35,337 bases of DNA from Hyphomicrobiales bacterium (GTDB taxonomy: Bacteria; Pseudomonadota; Alphaproteobacteria; Rhizobiales; JAJFHB01): assembly GCA_021775615.1 (NCBI GenBank), contig JAJFHL010000072.1, positions 1 to 35,337 on the forward strand, written 5' to 3'. The position numbers and the translations under genes were made by a program. Shown here in pieces: positions 7,475-15,363 of this stretch. A model generated the notes under the pieces. The model saw only the letters and a program-made list of their open reading frames with translations. It made no database searches and was not told the DNA's origin. Every line of letters begins with the position of its first letter. Within the stretch, counting starts at the first letter, position 1.

Positions 7475-9325
7475 ATGAAACACTGTGAGAAAACAAACGG
7501 TTCGTTGCACCTGCTTATGACTGTTGAAAATAATGACCTCACACCGGCAACGCGCTGCAACAGCGCTCTGCCGCATTCGCGCGGAGAATTCGAGACGCTT
7601 GTCGAGGGGCTCGACTATGCGGCTCAGGGCGAGACCGGATTTACGTTCTATTCGCCGCGCGGCCAGCTGCAGCATACGGTAAGCTACCGCGACCTGCGCG
7701 ACCGGGCGATTTCGACCGGGCGCAGGCTCATGAAAACCGGTCTGAAACGCGGCGACAGGGTTGCCGTGGTGGCGGAGACCGGCCCCGAATTCATGTATGT
7801 CTTTTTCGGCTGCCAGTATGCCGGACTGGTGCCGTGCCCGATGCCCTACTCGATGTTCATCGGCGGGCGCGATGCCTACGTGGAACGCATCGCCGGCATG
7901 ATGATGAGTGCCAGGGCGAGCGCCGTCGTAGCGTCCGAAGACCTGATGGCGCAGGTTGGGCTGGCGGCTAAATCGGTTGGGGTCAGCATCGTGCTGAGCC
8001 ATGACGAACTCGCGGCCCTGCCGGAAACCGGTGTCGATCTGGCGCCGTTCGGGCCGGACGACATGGCCTATATTCAATACTCTTCCGGCTCGACCAGCAG
8101 CCCCAAGGGCGTGCTGGTGACGCAAAAGTCGATCACGACGAACAGCCGCGGCATTCTGCAGAACGGACTGAAGACGACATCCGACGACCGCGCGGCCTCG
8201 TGGTTGCCGCTCTATCATGACATGGGTCTTGTGGGCTTCTGCCTGGCGCCGATGCTCGGCCAGCATTCGGTCGACTATCTGGCGACCACGGCGTTCGCCC
8301 GGCGGCCAGTTTTGTGGCTCAAGATCATTTCCGACAACGGCTGCACGATCACCTTCAGCCCGTCCTTCGGCTACGACCTGGCGGCGCGCCGCGTCAATGG
8401 CTCGGCGGGCGACTATGATCTTTCGACCCTGCGGATCGCGGGCATCGGTGGCGATATGGTGCGGCCCGATGTGTTGCAGGCGTTTGCCGACAAAATGGAG
8501 CCGGCGCAGTTTGATGCGCGTGCCTTCATTCCGAGCTACGGCATGGCCGAGTCGACCCTGGCGGTGACCTTTGCCGAGATCGACGATCTCTACCAGACCG
8601 ACAGTATCGACCAGCGCTATGCCAAGCTGCAGCGCAAAGCGGTTCCGGCATCGGCCGACATCAGCGGCAAGACCGATCGCGTGCGCACCTTCGTGGTGTG
8701 CGGCAAGCCGTTGCCCGGTCATTCTCTCGAAGTGCGCGATGATGAAGGCAGGGTGCTTGGTGACCGCGAGATCGGTCACATCATGATCAAGGGCCCGAGC
8801 CTGATGGCGGGATATTTTGAAAATCCCGAAGCCAATGAAGCGGTCATGCTCGATGACAATTGGCTCGCCACCGGGGATATGGGCTATCTTCTGGACGGCC
8901 GGGTGGTGATCACCGGGCGCAGCAAGGACCTTATTCTCCACAACGGACGTAACATCTGGCCACAGGACATCGAATGGGCGGTCGAACGTGTCGAGCCTCT
9001 CCGGTCGGGTGACGCGGCGGCGGTGGCCGTCGAACGCGGCGATGACGATTATGTGGTTGTGCTGGTTCAGTGCCGCCTCACGGACGAGCAGGAGCGCGAA
9101 GAGCTGCGCCGCCAGATTGCGGCTGTGGTGCACCAGACGGCCGGTGTGGAATGCGATGTCGTGCTGATCGCGCCGAAGAGCCTGCCGTTCACGTCCTCGG
9201 GCAAGCTGTCACGTGCCGGTGCCAAGGCGAAGTTCCTGGCGGGCGAGATCAGGGAAATCTCATCTCGTTACATTCATGCCGTAACGGGCGGGGATCTGCC
9301 CAGCGTGGCACACGGGGCCAAATAG
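7475..9325 (+). CDS. Fatty-acyl-AMP ligase / acyl-ACP synthetase of the sphingolipid operon
   Basis: Adenylate-forming enzyme (ANL superfamily) that activates a fatty acid as acyl-AMP and probably hands it to the acyl carrier protein encoded downstream; 616 residues from the ATG at 7475. The ATP-binding P-loop motif is YSSGSTSSPKGVLVTQ. FAAL-like segments are SWLPLYHDMGLVG and SYGMAES, and the hinge region is WLATGDMGYLLDGRVVITGR followed by KDLILHNGRNIWPQDIE. The C-terminal catalytic Lys is expected near LPFTSSGKLSR. It is the first gene of the operon with the SDR, ACP and Spt genes. By content and order it corresponds to the acyl-CoA-synthetase-like gene of the Caulobacter ceramide cluster. 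An alternative ATG is at 7517. Confidence 0.88.
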   Translation: MKHCEKTNGSLHLLMTVENNDLTPATRCNSALPHSRGEFETLVEGLDYAAQGETGFTFYSPRGQLQHTVSYRDLRDRAISTGRRLMKTGLKRGDRVAVVAETGPEFMYVFFGCQYAGLVPCPMPYSMFIGGRDAYVERIAGMMMSARASAVVASEDLMAQVGLAAKSVGVSIVLSHDELAALPETGVDLAPFGPDDMAYIQYSSGSTSSPKGVLVTQKSITTNSRGILQNGLKTTSDDRAASWLPLYHDMGLVGFCLAPMLGQHSVDYLATTAFARRPVLWLKIISDNGCTITFSPSFGYDLAARRVNGSAGDYDLSTLRIAGIGGDMVRPDVLQAFADKMEPAQFDARAFIPSYGMAESTLAVTFAEIDDLYQTDSIDQRYAKLQRKAVPASADISGKTDRVRTFVVCGKPLPGHSLEVRDDEGRVLGDREIGHIMIKGPSLMAGYFENPEANEAVMLDDNWLATGDMGYLLDGRVVITGRSKDLILHNGRNIWPQDIEWAVERVEPLRSGDAAAVAVERGDDDYVVVLVQCRLTDEQEREELRRQIAAVVHQTAGVECDVVLIAPKSLPFTSSGKLSRAGAKAKFLAGEIREISSRYIHAVTGGDLPSVAHGAK

Positions 9326-9432
9326 CGGGCCAGGCAAAGGGGCCAAACTGGCCCCGCCGACATCCGACCTCTGATAAGCTTGGTTTCTCCAGACGCTTGC
9401 GCATGCCGCCTGTCTGCGGCTGTGGGTGAACT

Positions 9433-10371
9433 ATGACGCATGGTCTCATTGCAATAACGGGTGCAACCGGATTTGTCGGAACCCATCTGGTCGAGTGCCT
9501 GCGCCAGGCGGGGCGAAACATACGTGTGATCGCCCGCCGCCCGGAGAGTGTGGTGCGCGGCGACATCGACGTGGTCGAAGGCGATCTCGCCTCGCCCGAC
9601 GCGCTTGCCAGGCTCTGCCAGGGAGCCGAAGTCGTGGTGCACTGCGCCGGCAAGACGGCTGCGTGCTCGCGGGCGGAGTACGATGAGGTCAATGTATCCG
9701 GCACGGAGGCCGTACTGCGGGCGGCCGGTGCCGCGGGCGTCTCAAGATTTGTGCATGTTTCCTCGCTCGCGGCCCGCGAGCCGGAGGTATCCGACTATGC
9801 AGCCAGCAAACGTGCCGGCGAAGAGCTTGTGGTTCATTTCGACGGCGCATTCCCCTGGATCGTGCTCAGACCGCCGGCGGTCTACGGACCGGGTGACAAA
9901 GCCACCTTGCCCCTGATCAAGCAGCTGACGCGGCGTGTTGCATTTGTGCCGGGAACGGCGAGGGGCCGGGCTTCCCTGATCCATGTGCGCGATCTTGCCG
10001 CCGCAATCACCCATGTTGCCGTCGACACCGGGCTTGCAGGCTCGGTTTATGAGCTTGATGACGGCAGTCAGGGAGGCTATTCGTGGCGGGAATTGTCCGC
10101 TGCTGCCGGCGAAGCCGAAGGTCACGGGGTCACCTGTGTCTTTCTGCCGAAGTTGGTGGTGAGGTTGGCCAGTGTCGTGGAAGTGGCGCTGGCGCGGCGC
10201 GCCAACCGCGCGCCGGAAGTAACCTCGGGCAAGGTGAGCGAGCTCTATCACCCGGACTGGGTGTGCCGTCACAACCTGCTGCACCAATGCAGCAACTGGC
10301 ATCCGTCGGTGCCATTGGTGGACGGTCTGAGAGAAACCGCATCCTGGTACCGCGAGCAGGGATGGATGTGA
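9433..10371 (+). CDS. cerR: Extended SDR, probable ceramide reductase CerR
   Basis: NAD(P)-dependent epimerase/dehydratase-type SDR of 312 residues. The nucleotide-binding TGATGFVG is at residues 9-16, the catalytic YxxxK at Tyr122 and Lys126 (YAASK), and the extended-SDR LRPPAVYGPGD motif follows. In Caulobacter the SDR in this operon position reduces the 3-keto group of the long-chain base or ceramide, and that role is inferred here from position. I see no signal peptide: the Rossmann motif begins at residue 9. The Caulobacter enzyme has been reported to be periplasmic, so location deserves checking. It lies 107 bases after the ligase and 64 bases before the ACP gene. Confidence 0.85.
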   Translation: MTHGLIAITGATGFVGTHLVECLRQAGRNIRVIARRPESVVRGDIDVVEGDLASPDALARLCQGAEVVVHCAGKTAACSRAEYDEVNVSGTEAVLRAAGAAGVSRFVHVSSLAAREPEVSDYAASKRAGEELVVHFDGAFPWIVLRPPAVYGPGDKATLPLIKQLTRRVAFVPGTARGRASLIHVRDLAAAITHVAVDTGLAGSVYELDDGSQGGYSWRELSAAAGEAEGHGVTCVFLPKLVVRLASVVEVALARRANRAPEVTSGKVSELYHPDWVCRHNLLHQCSNWHPSVPLVDGLRETASWYREQGWM

Positions 10372-10435
10372 CCGACGTGAAAGGGGACAGTGGCCGGCAG
10401 CTCATAAGCTGGCCGCATCACACGGAGACGAAACG

Positions 10436-10687
10436 ATGGCCGTAGACGACAAAGAGATATTTGAGGAACTGTGCCGCCTGTTGACGCCGTTCAACACGGA
10501 CAGCATTGAACTGAAACCGGAGACCGACATCTCCGCCGACCTCAATATCGATTCCGTCTCCGTCATGGACTTCGTTATGGAAGTCGAAGACAAGTACGAC
10601 ATCGACATCCCCCTCAATGTGCTTTCCGAAACCCGCACCATGAACGACCTGATCGAAGTCGTCCGCGGCCGTATCTCAGGAGCGTAA
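10436..10687 (+). CDS. Dedicated acyl carrier protein of sphingolipid synthesis
   Basis: Acyl carrier protein of 83 residues, acidic, with the phosphopantetheine attachment site in DLNIDSVSVMD (Ser40). It would carry the fatty acyl chain condensed with serine by the next gene product. Such an ACP next to spt is a hallmark of alphaproteobacterial ceramide clusters, where Spt uses acyl-ACP instead of, or as well as, acyl-CoA. The start has GGAG nearby upstream. Only four bases separate its stop from the spt start, and the spt ribosome site (AGGAG) lies inside this gene's 3' end, indicating tight co-expression. Confidence 0.93.
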   Translation: MAVDDKEIFEELCRLLTPFNTDSIELKPETDISADLNIDSVSVMDFVMEVEDKYDIDIPLNVLSETRTMNDLIEVVRGRISGA

Positions 10688-10691
10688 CTCT

Positions 10692-11897
10692 ATGGACCTG
10701 CTCGCAAAATACGCCCATTTCGTCGAACGTCACAAGCGCATGATCGAGCTTGGCGTGCATGACGTCGGCGTGAGTGTCGATGAAATCCTCTCGCCTACCC
10801 GGGCCATGATCAAGGGCCGCGAGACCATCCTCGCCGGCACCAACAACTACATGGGCATCACGTTCGAGAAAGAATGCATCGAGGCGGGCAAGCGGGCGCT
10901 CGACACGGCCGGCACCGGCACCACCGGGTCGCGCATGGCCAATGGCAACTACGCCATGCATCAGGAACTTGAAGCCGAACTTGCGGCATTTCTCGGCCGC
11001 GAGCACGTGATGGTGTTTACCACCGGCTATCAGGCCAATCTCGGCATGATCTCGGGCCTCGCGGGGGCCAAGGACACGGTCTATCTCGACGCAGATTCGC
11101 ACGCCAGCATCTATGATGCCTGCTCGGTGTCCGGTGCCCAACTGGTGCGCTTCCGGCACAATGATCCCGACAATCTCGCCAAGCGGTTGGCCCGGGCCAA
11201 CGATGAAGGCGAGGGCGGCCGTCTTGTGGTGCTTGAAGGCATCTATTCCATGTTCGGCGACCGGGCGCCGTTGAAAGAGTTCATCGACGTCAAGCGCGAG
11301 TATGGCTACACCCTGCTGCTTGACGAGGCGCATTCGTTCGGCGTGCTTGGCGACAATGGCCGGGGTCTTGCCGATGAAGTGGGTCTGGAGGACGAGGTCG
11401 ACTTCGTGGTCGGCACCTTCTCCAAGAGTATCGGATCGATCGGCGGCTTCGGCGCCGGTAATCACCCGATGTTCGATCTTCTGCGTTTCGCGGCGCGCGC
11501 CTACATGTTCACCGCCTCTTCCTCGCCGGCGACGATCGCCACCTCGTCCGAAGCGCTGCGCCAGCTGGCGGCGCGCCCGGAGCTGCGCGACAGGCTTCGC
11601 CACAATTCGGCGCGGCTGCACCAGGGGTTCAAGGATCTGGGACTGAGACTGTGCTGCGACGTGGTCAGCCCGGTCGTCGCCGTGTTCGTGGACGATGAAC
11701 CTTCCGCGGTGACCATGTGGAACGCGCTTCTCAACGAGGGCGTCTATGTCAACCTGGCGCTGCCTCCCGGCACACCCAACTCCACCTGCCTGCTGCGCTG
11801 CAGCGTGTCGGCGGCGCATACCGACGACGACATCGACAAGATCATTGCGATGTTTGCAAATGTGGTTGCCACCAGCGGAGAGCGCGCGGCGGAGTAA
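10692..11897 (+). CDS. spt: Serine palmitoyltransferase
   Basis: PLP enzyme of the alpha-oxoamine synthase family, 401 residues. It condenses L-serine with a long-chain acyl thioester to 3-ketosphinganine, the committed step to sphingolipids. Visible features are GTGTTGSRMANGNYAMHQELE (written here in its conserved core: TGTTGSR, residues 75-81), His137 in ADSHASIYD expected to stack on PLP, DEAH at 211-214, and the Schiff-base Lys245 in GTFSKSIGS. Related KBL, AONS and ALA synthases share this fold. The adjacent dedicated ACP, acyl ligase, SDR and lipid kinase genes select serine palmitoyltransferase. It converges with the head-group operon, the stop codons being about five bases apart. Confidence 0.93.
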   Translation: MDLLAKYAHFVERHKRMIELGVHDVGVSVDEILSPTRAMIKGRETILAGTNNYMGITFEKECIEAGKRALDTAGTGTTGSRMANGNYAMHQELEAELAAFLGREHVMVFTTGYQANLGMISGLAGAKDTVYLDADSHASIYDACSVSGAQLVRFRHNDPDNLAKRLARANDEGEGGRLVVLEGIYSMFGDRAPLKEFIDVKREYGYTLLLDEAHSFGVLGDNGRGLADEVGLEDEVDFVVGTFSKSIGSIGGFGAGNHPMFDLLRFAARAYMFTASSSPATIATSSEALRQLAARPELRDRLRHNSARLHQGFKDLGLRLCCDVVSPVVAVFVDDEPSAVTMWNALLNEGVYVNLALPPGTPNSTCLLRCSVSAAHTDDDIDKIIAMFANVVATSGERAAE

Positions 11898-11902
11898 GGC
11901 GG

Positions 11903-12814
11903 TCAGCGGAAGCCGCCCTTGCGGTAGAATTTCGGCGCCATGGCGATCGCCGCCAGGATCGGATGGCGGCGCTGCCATGGCGTGACCTCGATCTCGACGC
12001 CGGAATGGCGCGATATCTTCCAGGCGATGTAGTCGGCTCCACCGCGAAACGTGAACCCGGCCTTGACCAGACGGGCGACCGAGAGGGCTTTTCCGGCCAC
12101 ACGCCGCCATGGCCAGCTTGCGCTGACCGGCGCCACCGGCGCTCCGGCTGTGTTTTCAAGAATGCCTGACACGCGCTCAAAGTGGTCCTGGCCGGCCTCG
12201 ACGATGGAGGCCGCCCGCGATGCGCTTTCAGGACGCAGTTCGGTGCGGTAGGTCGCTTCGAACAGCGATGTCCAGATGCGTCGCCAGTCCGCCGCGTCGC
12301 CTGTGATCCCGAGGCCGTTGGCATAGGCGGTGCGGGTTGCCGCGGCGAGCGCCGCATGGACACGCGCGCGGATGGCTTCGTCGCGGGCAAAGACAAGGGC
12401 GCAGGGCTGGGCGAACCTGACCCAGAAATAGGGATTGGACGTCGTTTCGGAGACCTTGGCCTCGAACTGGTCGAGAGAGACCACGGCATATTTCGATCTG
12501 AGCGTCTGCCCGCCGCCGTCGCATTCGAGATAGTAGACATTGGGTGGAACGATGCGGTTGGCGAGTGCCACGAGTGAGCCCTTATGGGCGTCGCGATAGC
12601 GCGTCACGAGCGCGTAGAGATCCACCAGCGATTCATCGAACCCGACGCCGCGAAGGCACGAACCATACGCCAGAACCGCCAGCAGGGCGTCGCCGTAGAT
12701 TTCGTGAAACTCGTCGGCGAGAAGTGTGACCTCCCGCGCGACCGGGGCGTCGGCCCGCGCGGCAACGACCTGGATCAGCTCACTGTCGGCGTCGCTAGAG
12801 CGTTTCACGTTCAT
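11903..12814 (-). CDS. Nucleotidyltransferase-fold protein of the head-group operon (CpgC-like position)
   Basis: The 303-residue product has an N-terminal pol-beta-type nucleotidyltransferase signature: YGSCLRG, then, about ten residues on, LVDLYALV. The usual second metal-binding Asp is Tyr (DLY), so catalysis is uncertain. The middle has PPNVYYLEC and YAVVSLDQFE. Its position between the lipid kinase and spt matches the cpgC slot of the Caulobacter ceramide phosphoglycerate genes, as I recall that cluster. The ATG at 12814 lies inside the left terminal repeat of the inserted element, in a frame that enters the gene as MNVKRSSDAD. An open frame from 12997 also exists but is entirely element sequence. 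Before insertion the gene probably began with GTG overlapping the kinase stop. It ends next to the convergent spt gene. Confidence 0.8.
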   Translation of the reverse strand: MNVKRSSDADSELIQVVAARADAPVAREVTLLADEFHEIYGDALLAVLAYGSCLRGVGFDESLVDLYALVTRYRDAHKGSLVALANRIVPPNVYYLECDGGGQTLRSKYAVVSLDQFEAKVSETTSNPYFWVRFAQPCALVFARDEAIRARVHAALAAATRTAYANGLGITGDAADWRRIWTSLFEATYRTELRPESASRAASIVEAGQDHFERVSGILENTAGAPVAPVSASWPWRRVAGKALSVARLVKAGFTFRGGADYIAWKISRHSGVEIEVTPWQRRHPILAAIAMAPKFYRKGGFR

Positions 12815-13063
12815 ATAGAATCGCCTTGACCGAGATTTCGCGTCTGCTGGCGAGGCACGGTTGCCGCCTTGGACTTCGCGTCCACAAGGGAGCCGTAACG
12901 CAGTCCAGAAGGCGCGAAATCTCGGCCTTCGGTGGGCCAAATCGGCCCTCCGGCCACGTTGCGGCGCTTGCCCGATGCACCACATCGCGCGGCGCACCGC
13001 GCCTTACCGGACGAACCGATTTGGCGCCATCAAACGTTTCCATATGAACGTGAAGCGCGCTAG
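12795..13063. repeat. Structured palindromic element, copy A (MITE-like)
   Basis: A 269-base non-coding element bounded by CTAG at both ends. The terminal inverted repeats, 12794-12823 and 13035-13064, match at 26 of 30 positions. Inside is a second perfect 13-bp stem, CCGAGATTTCGCG (12830-12842) with its complement at 12913-12925, and a small hairpin TGGAC-ttcgc-GTCCA (12870-12884). Copy B at 30470-30840 shares the interior. It lies between the lipid kinase and nucleotidyltransferase genes; its right CTAG contains the kinase stop codon and its left arm holds the ATG of the next gene. No transposase is encoded. CTAG may be a target-site duplication or part of the element. Confidence 0.88.
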
Positions 13064-14034
13064 CCACAGAGATACTCGAAGGCGGGCCCGGTACTGATCT
13101 TGATCACACCCTCACTGGGGGGCTCGAACAGCTCGCCATCGATCACCACGCTGGTGTCTGTGGCGAGGTCGATTTCCTCGCCTGAAAAACTCTGAAAATC
13201 GGGCTCCGGCAATCCCCTGTTCGCGGATCCGTACATGACAGGGAGAAGATATCGAATGATGCTTGGATGAGGATAGGCGACGGTGGTTGCTTTCAAGGTG
13301 GCGCTGGCGGCTTCGTTCCAGAATGGCCTGGTGCCGAGGATGAGCCTGTGGAGGGTGGTGACCAGGAACATCAACTGGTCGAATGCGGTCCTGATCTGCC
13401 CGTCGACGGAAATCGTCATGGGATAGGGACGGTCGATCAGATCGGGGTCCTCGTCCGGACCTGATCGCGAGAAAAGCGACTTCATAAGAGCCAGTGCGAG
13501 CGTAACACCGGTTGCCATATCGCCCTTGAGGCCCATGCCGTGAATGTCCTGCTGGCACAGGACAACGGCACGGTAGATGGCGCCGGTGCCGAAGAACATG
13601 CCGTGCTGGGGCGGCGTATCGTGCAGGTTCGAGACCTTTACGGTGTTGCGTGTCCTGATCGCCGTTGCCCGGCGCAGATAGCCGGGGCGGGAGAGCATGT
13701 CGGCAATGCGGTCGGGATTGCTGGTTCGCAGACCGACATCGGACGCCGTCATGTTGGTGGTGCCGTGCGGCAGAATCGCAAGCCGCGGCAGTGTTTTGAA
13801 CGGCTTTTTCTCGGCGAGTACGGTCTGCACCGCCTGCACGGTGCCATCGCCTCCGCTGACGGCGATCAGAGAGACCTTCTGCCTGGCGAAGGATTTGACG
13901 ATCTCCGGCAGCAGTGTGAAATCGTCGATCGATTCGGTGACGACACCGGGGGCGCCATTCAGGGCCTGCGCCAGGGCCTTGCCCTTGCGTCCCTGTTTAG
14001 CCGATTTGGGGTTGATAAGGACGCCAACATTCAT
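13060..14034 (-). CDS. cpgB: Lipid kinase of the DAG kinase catalytic family, probable ceramide kinase CpgB
   Basis: Cytoplasmic lipid kinase of 324 residues. The ATP-binding GGDGT motif is at residues 61-65 (SGGDGTVQAV), with LPHGTTNMTA at about 88-97 in place of the usual LPxGTxN, and an N-terminal LINPKSAKQGRKG typical of the family. In Caulobacter the lipid kinase beside spt (CpgB) phosphorylates ceramide, the first step of anionic head-group synthesis; transfer of that role rests on gene order. The start overlaps the CDP-alcohol transferase stop in an ATGA (14031-14034). The stop codon TAG coincides with the CTAG edge of the inserted element. Diacylglycerol or another lipid substrate cannot be excluded. 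Confidence 0.87.
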   Translation of the reverse strand: MNVGVLINPKSAKQGRKGKALAQALNGAPGVVTESIDDFTLLPEIVKSFARQKVSLIAVSGGDGTVQAVQTVLAEKKPFKTLPRLAILPHGTTNMTASDVGLRTSNPDRIADMLSRPGYLRRATAIRTRNTVKVSNLHDTPPQHGMFFGTGAIYRAVVLCQQDIHGMGLKGDMATGVTLALALMKSLFSRSGPDEDPDLIDRPYPMTISVDGQIRTAFDQLMFLVTTLHRLILGTRPFWNEAASATLKATTVAYPHPSIIRYLLPVMYGSANRGLPEPDFQSFSGEEIDLATDTSVVIDGELFEPPSEGVIKISTGPAFEYLCG

Positions 14035-15251
14035 TGGCGGTCCACCGGCCGGTTGAGCCAGGATTCAAGCGGGCCGTGACGGTAACTGACGATTGCCGCC
14101 TGGATCAGTTGAAGACCGTGCAGCCCGAGGCAGATCAAGGTCCACCATGCCACCGCGATGATACCGAGGTCGGGCCGGCCGACAATGGCACTTGCGGTCA
14201 GGATGACCATATTCGGATTGCGCCGCGCGGTGATCTGCCGAAAGAACGTGTCGATGGGACGCCAGATATGTATCTCGAGGCCGAACGACTTGATGGCGAT
14301 GCCTTCCATCAGGCGCTGTGCCACATAACCGGCGAAGATTGCTATCATCACCCACATGAAGGTCTGCTGGTCGAGCGCAAGAGGGGTGGTCGCAAGTCCG
14401 AATGCCCAGGCCGCATACCAGAACGGCGGATGGATCAGGTCTATGCCGTGATCGAAGATGTTGCCCCACTTGCTCGAGGTGCGGGTTACGCGGGCGAGCT
14501 TGCCGTCAACCGTGTCGAGAAAGGTCATGAACCAGGCGGCGATGAGCCCGATGATCCACTGGCCTTCGAGAAACAGCATCAGAGCGACGATCACGAACAC
14601 CGCGCTGATCGCGGTGACGATGTTCGGGGTGATGGATGTCGGCGCCAGCGCCCGGGTGACGAAGAATGCGGGCAGCGGCCAGACATGTTTGGTGACCAGA
14701 TCAGTCGCGCCCTTGTAGGTGCCCATGAAGGTGCGCCATTCGACCTCGCGCTTGTTGAGTTTGGAGACGATCAGGGCGTAGGGCACTTCGCGTTTGCGCA
14801 GGCCCTTCCAGTAGGCGGCATCAAGCTGGTCCGGCCGTTTTGCCTTGTGTTTCAGATAAACCGGTATGCGGTCAGGCGGGTCGCTGAGAATGTGCGCCGC
14901 GTCGCCGGCGTGCTCGGGCGCAACATGCAGAGCGATCGGCTTTTCATGGCCCATTTCGTCGCCGATCAGCAGTAGTCCCTCGTTTTCGGCAAGCATCGGC
15001 ACGAGCGGAGCGTCTATGACAGCGTCCGCGCGCACGACGATGACGGCCCGCGAAATGCCTGACAGGTCGGCCTCGTCGATGATGTCGACGACGCCAAGCT
15101 TGACGAACATGCGCATCAGCCGCTCGGCCGGCGTCATGCCCCAAAGCTGGATGCCGCAAGTGCCGACGAAACAGATGCACGGGGCTTGATCAAGCGTGCT
15201 CTGTGCGGTGCGGACCGGGGCGGAACGGGTATCGATGTGGGCCTTCACCAA
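14031..15251 (-). CDS. CDP-alcohol phosphotransferase with N-terminal nucleotidyltransferase-like domain (CpgA-like position)
   Basis: Two-part protein of about 406 residues. The C-terminal membrane domain (about 190-400) has the full CDP-alcohol phosphotransferase motif DGxxARx8Gx3Dx3D: D249, G250, A253, R254, G263, D267 and D271. It should transfer an alcohol phosphate from a CDP-linked donor to a lipid or head group. The N-terminal region (about 25-130; CFVGTCGIQLWGMTPAERL) resembles a degenerate GT-A nucleotidyltransferase domain, as in fused inositol-phosphate enzymes. The start is TTG at 15251 or GTG at 15248; an in-frame stop lies just upstream. It follows the LptG-like gene by 112 bases and overlaps the kinase by four bases. 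The operon suggests it acts on ceramide phosphate. Confidence 0.85.
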   Translation of the reverse strand: MVKAHIDTRSAPVRTAQSTLDQAPCICFVGTCGIQLWGMTPAERLMRMFVKLGVVDIIDEADLSGISRAVIVVRADAVIDAPLVPMLAENEGLLLIGDEMGHEKPIALHVAPEHAGDAAHILSDPPDRIPVYLKHKAKRPDQLDAAYWKGLRKREVPYALIVSKLNKREVEWRTFMGTYKGATDLVTKHVWPLPAFFVTRALAPTSITPNIVTAISAVFVIVALMLFLEGQWIIGLIAAWFMTFLDTVDGKLARVTRTSSKWGNIFDHGIDLIHPPFWYAAWAFGLATTPLALDQQTFMWVMIAIFAGYVAQRLMEGIAIKSFGLEIHIWRPIDTFFRQITARRNPNMVILTASAIVGRPDLGIIAVAWWTLICLGLHGLQLIQAAIVSYRHGPLESWLNRPVDRQ

Positions 15252-15363
15252 GATCCATTAGGGACGGTGTCGGGCAAATCCGCGGCAAATGCCGAGTTGC
15301 CCGTTACGCGCAATCCTACCTCATGAGTGTCGTGATCGCGCTCTATCTGGAGCGCGCCATTTC

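Noticed and set aside
7451-9133. 560-codon open frame antisense to the acyl ligase
   Set aside because: It mirrors the codon structure of the real gene; composition is His/Arg/Ala-rich and no motif is visible.
9339-9355. GGGGCC-aaact-GGCCCC hairpin after the acyl ligase as a terminator
   Set aside because: Not followed by T residues and inside a likely operon; a six-pair GC stem is expected by chance at this composition.
10614-12110. 498-codon open frame on the minus strand across spt
   Set aside because: It is antisense to serine palmitoyltransferase with all its motifs intact; long antisense frames are common at this GC content, and the translation is a low-complexity His/Arg/Gly-rich sequence with no family features.
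12795-13097. Short open frames on both strands within repeat copy A
   Set aside because: They follow palindromic element sequence, and similar frames in copy B do not conserve the peptide; the conserved feature is base pairing, not protein.
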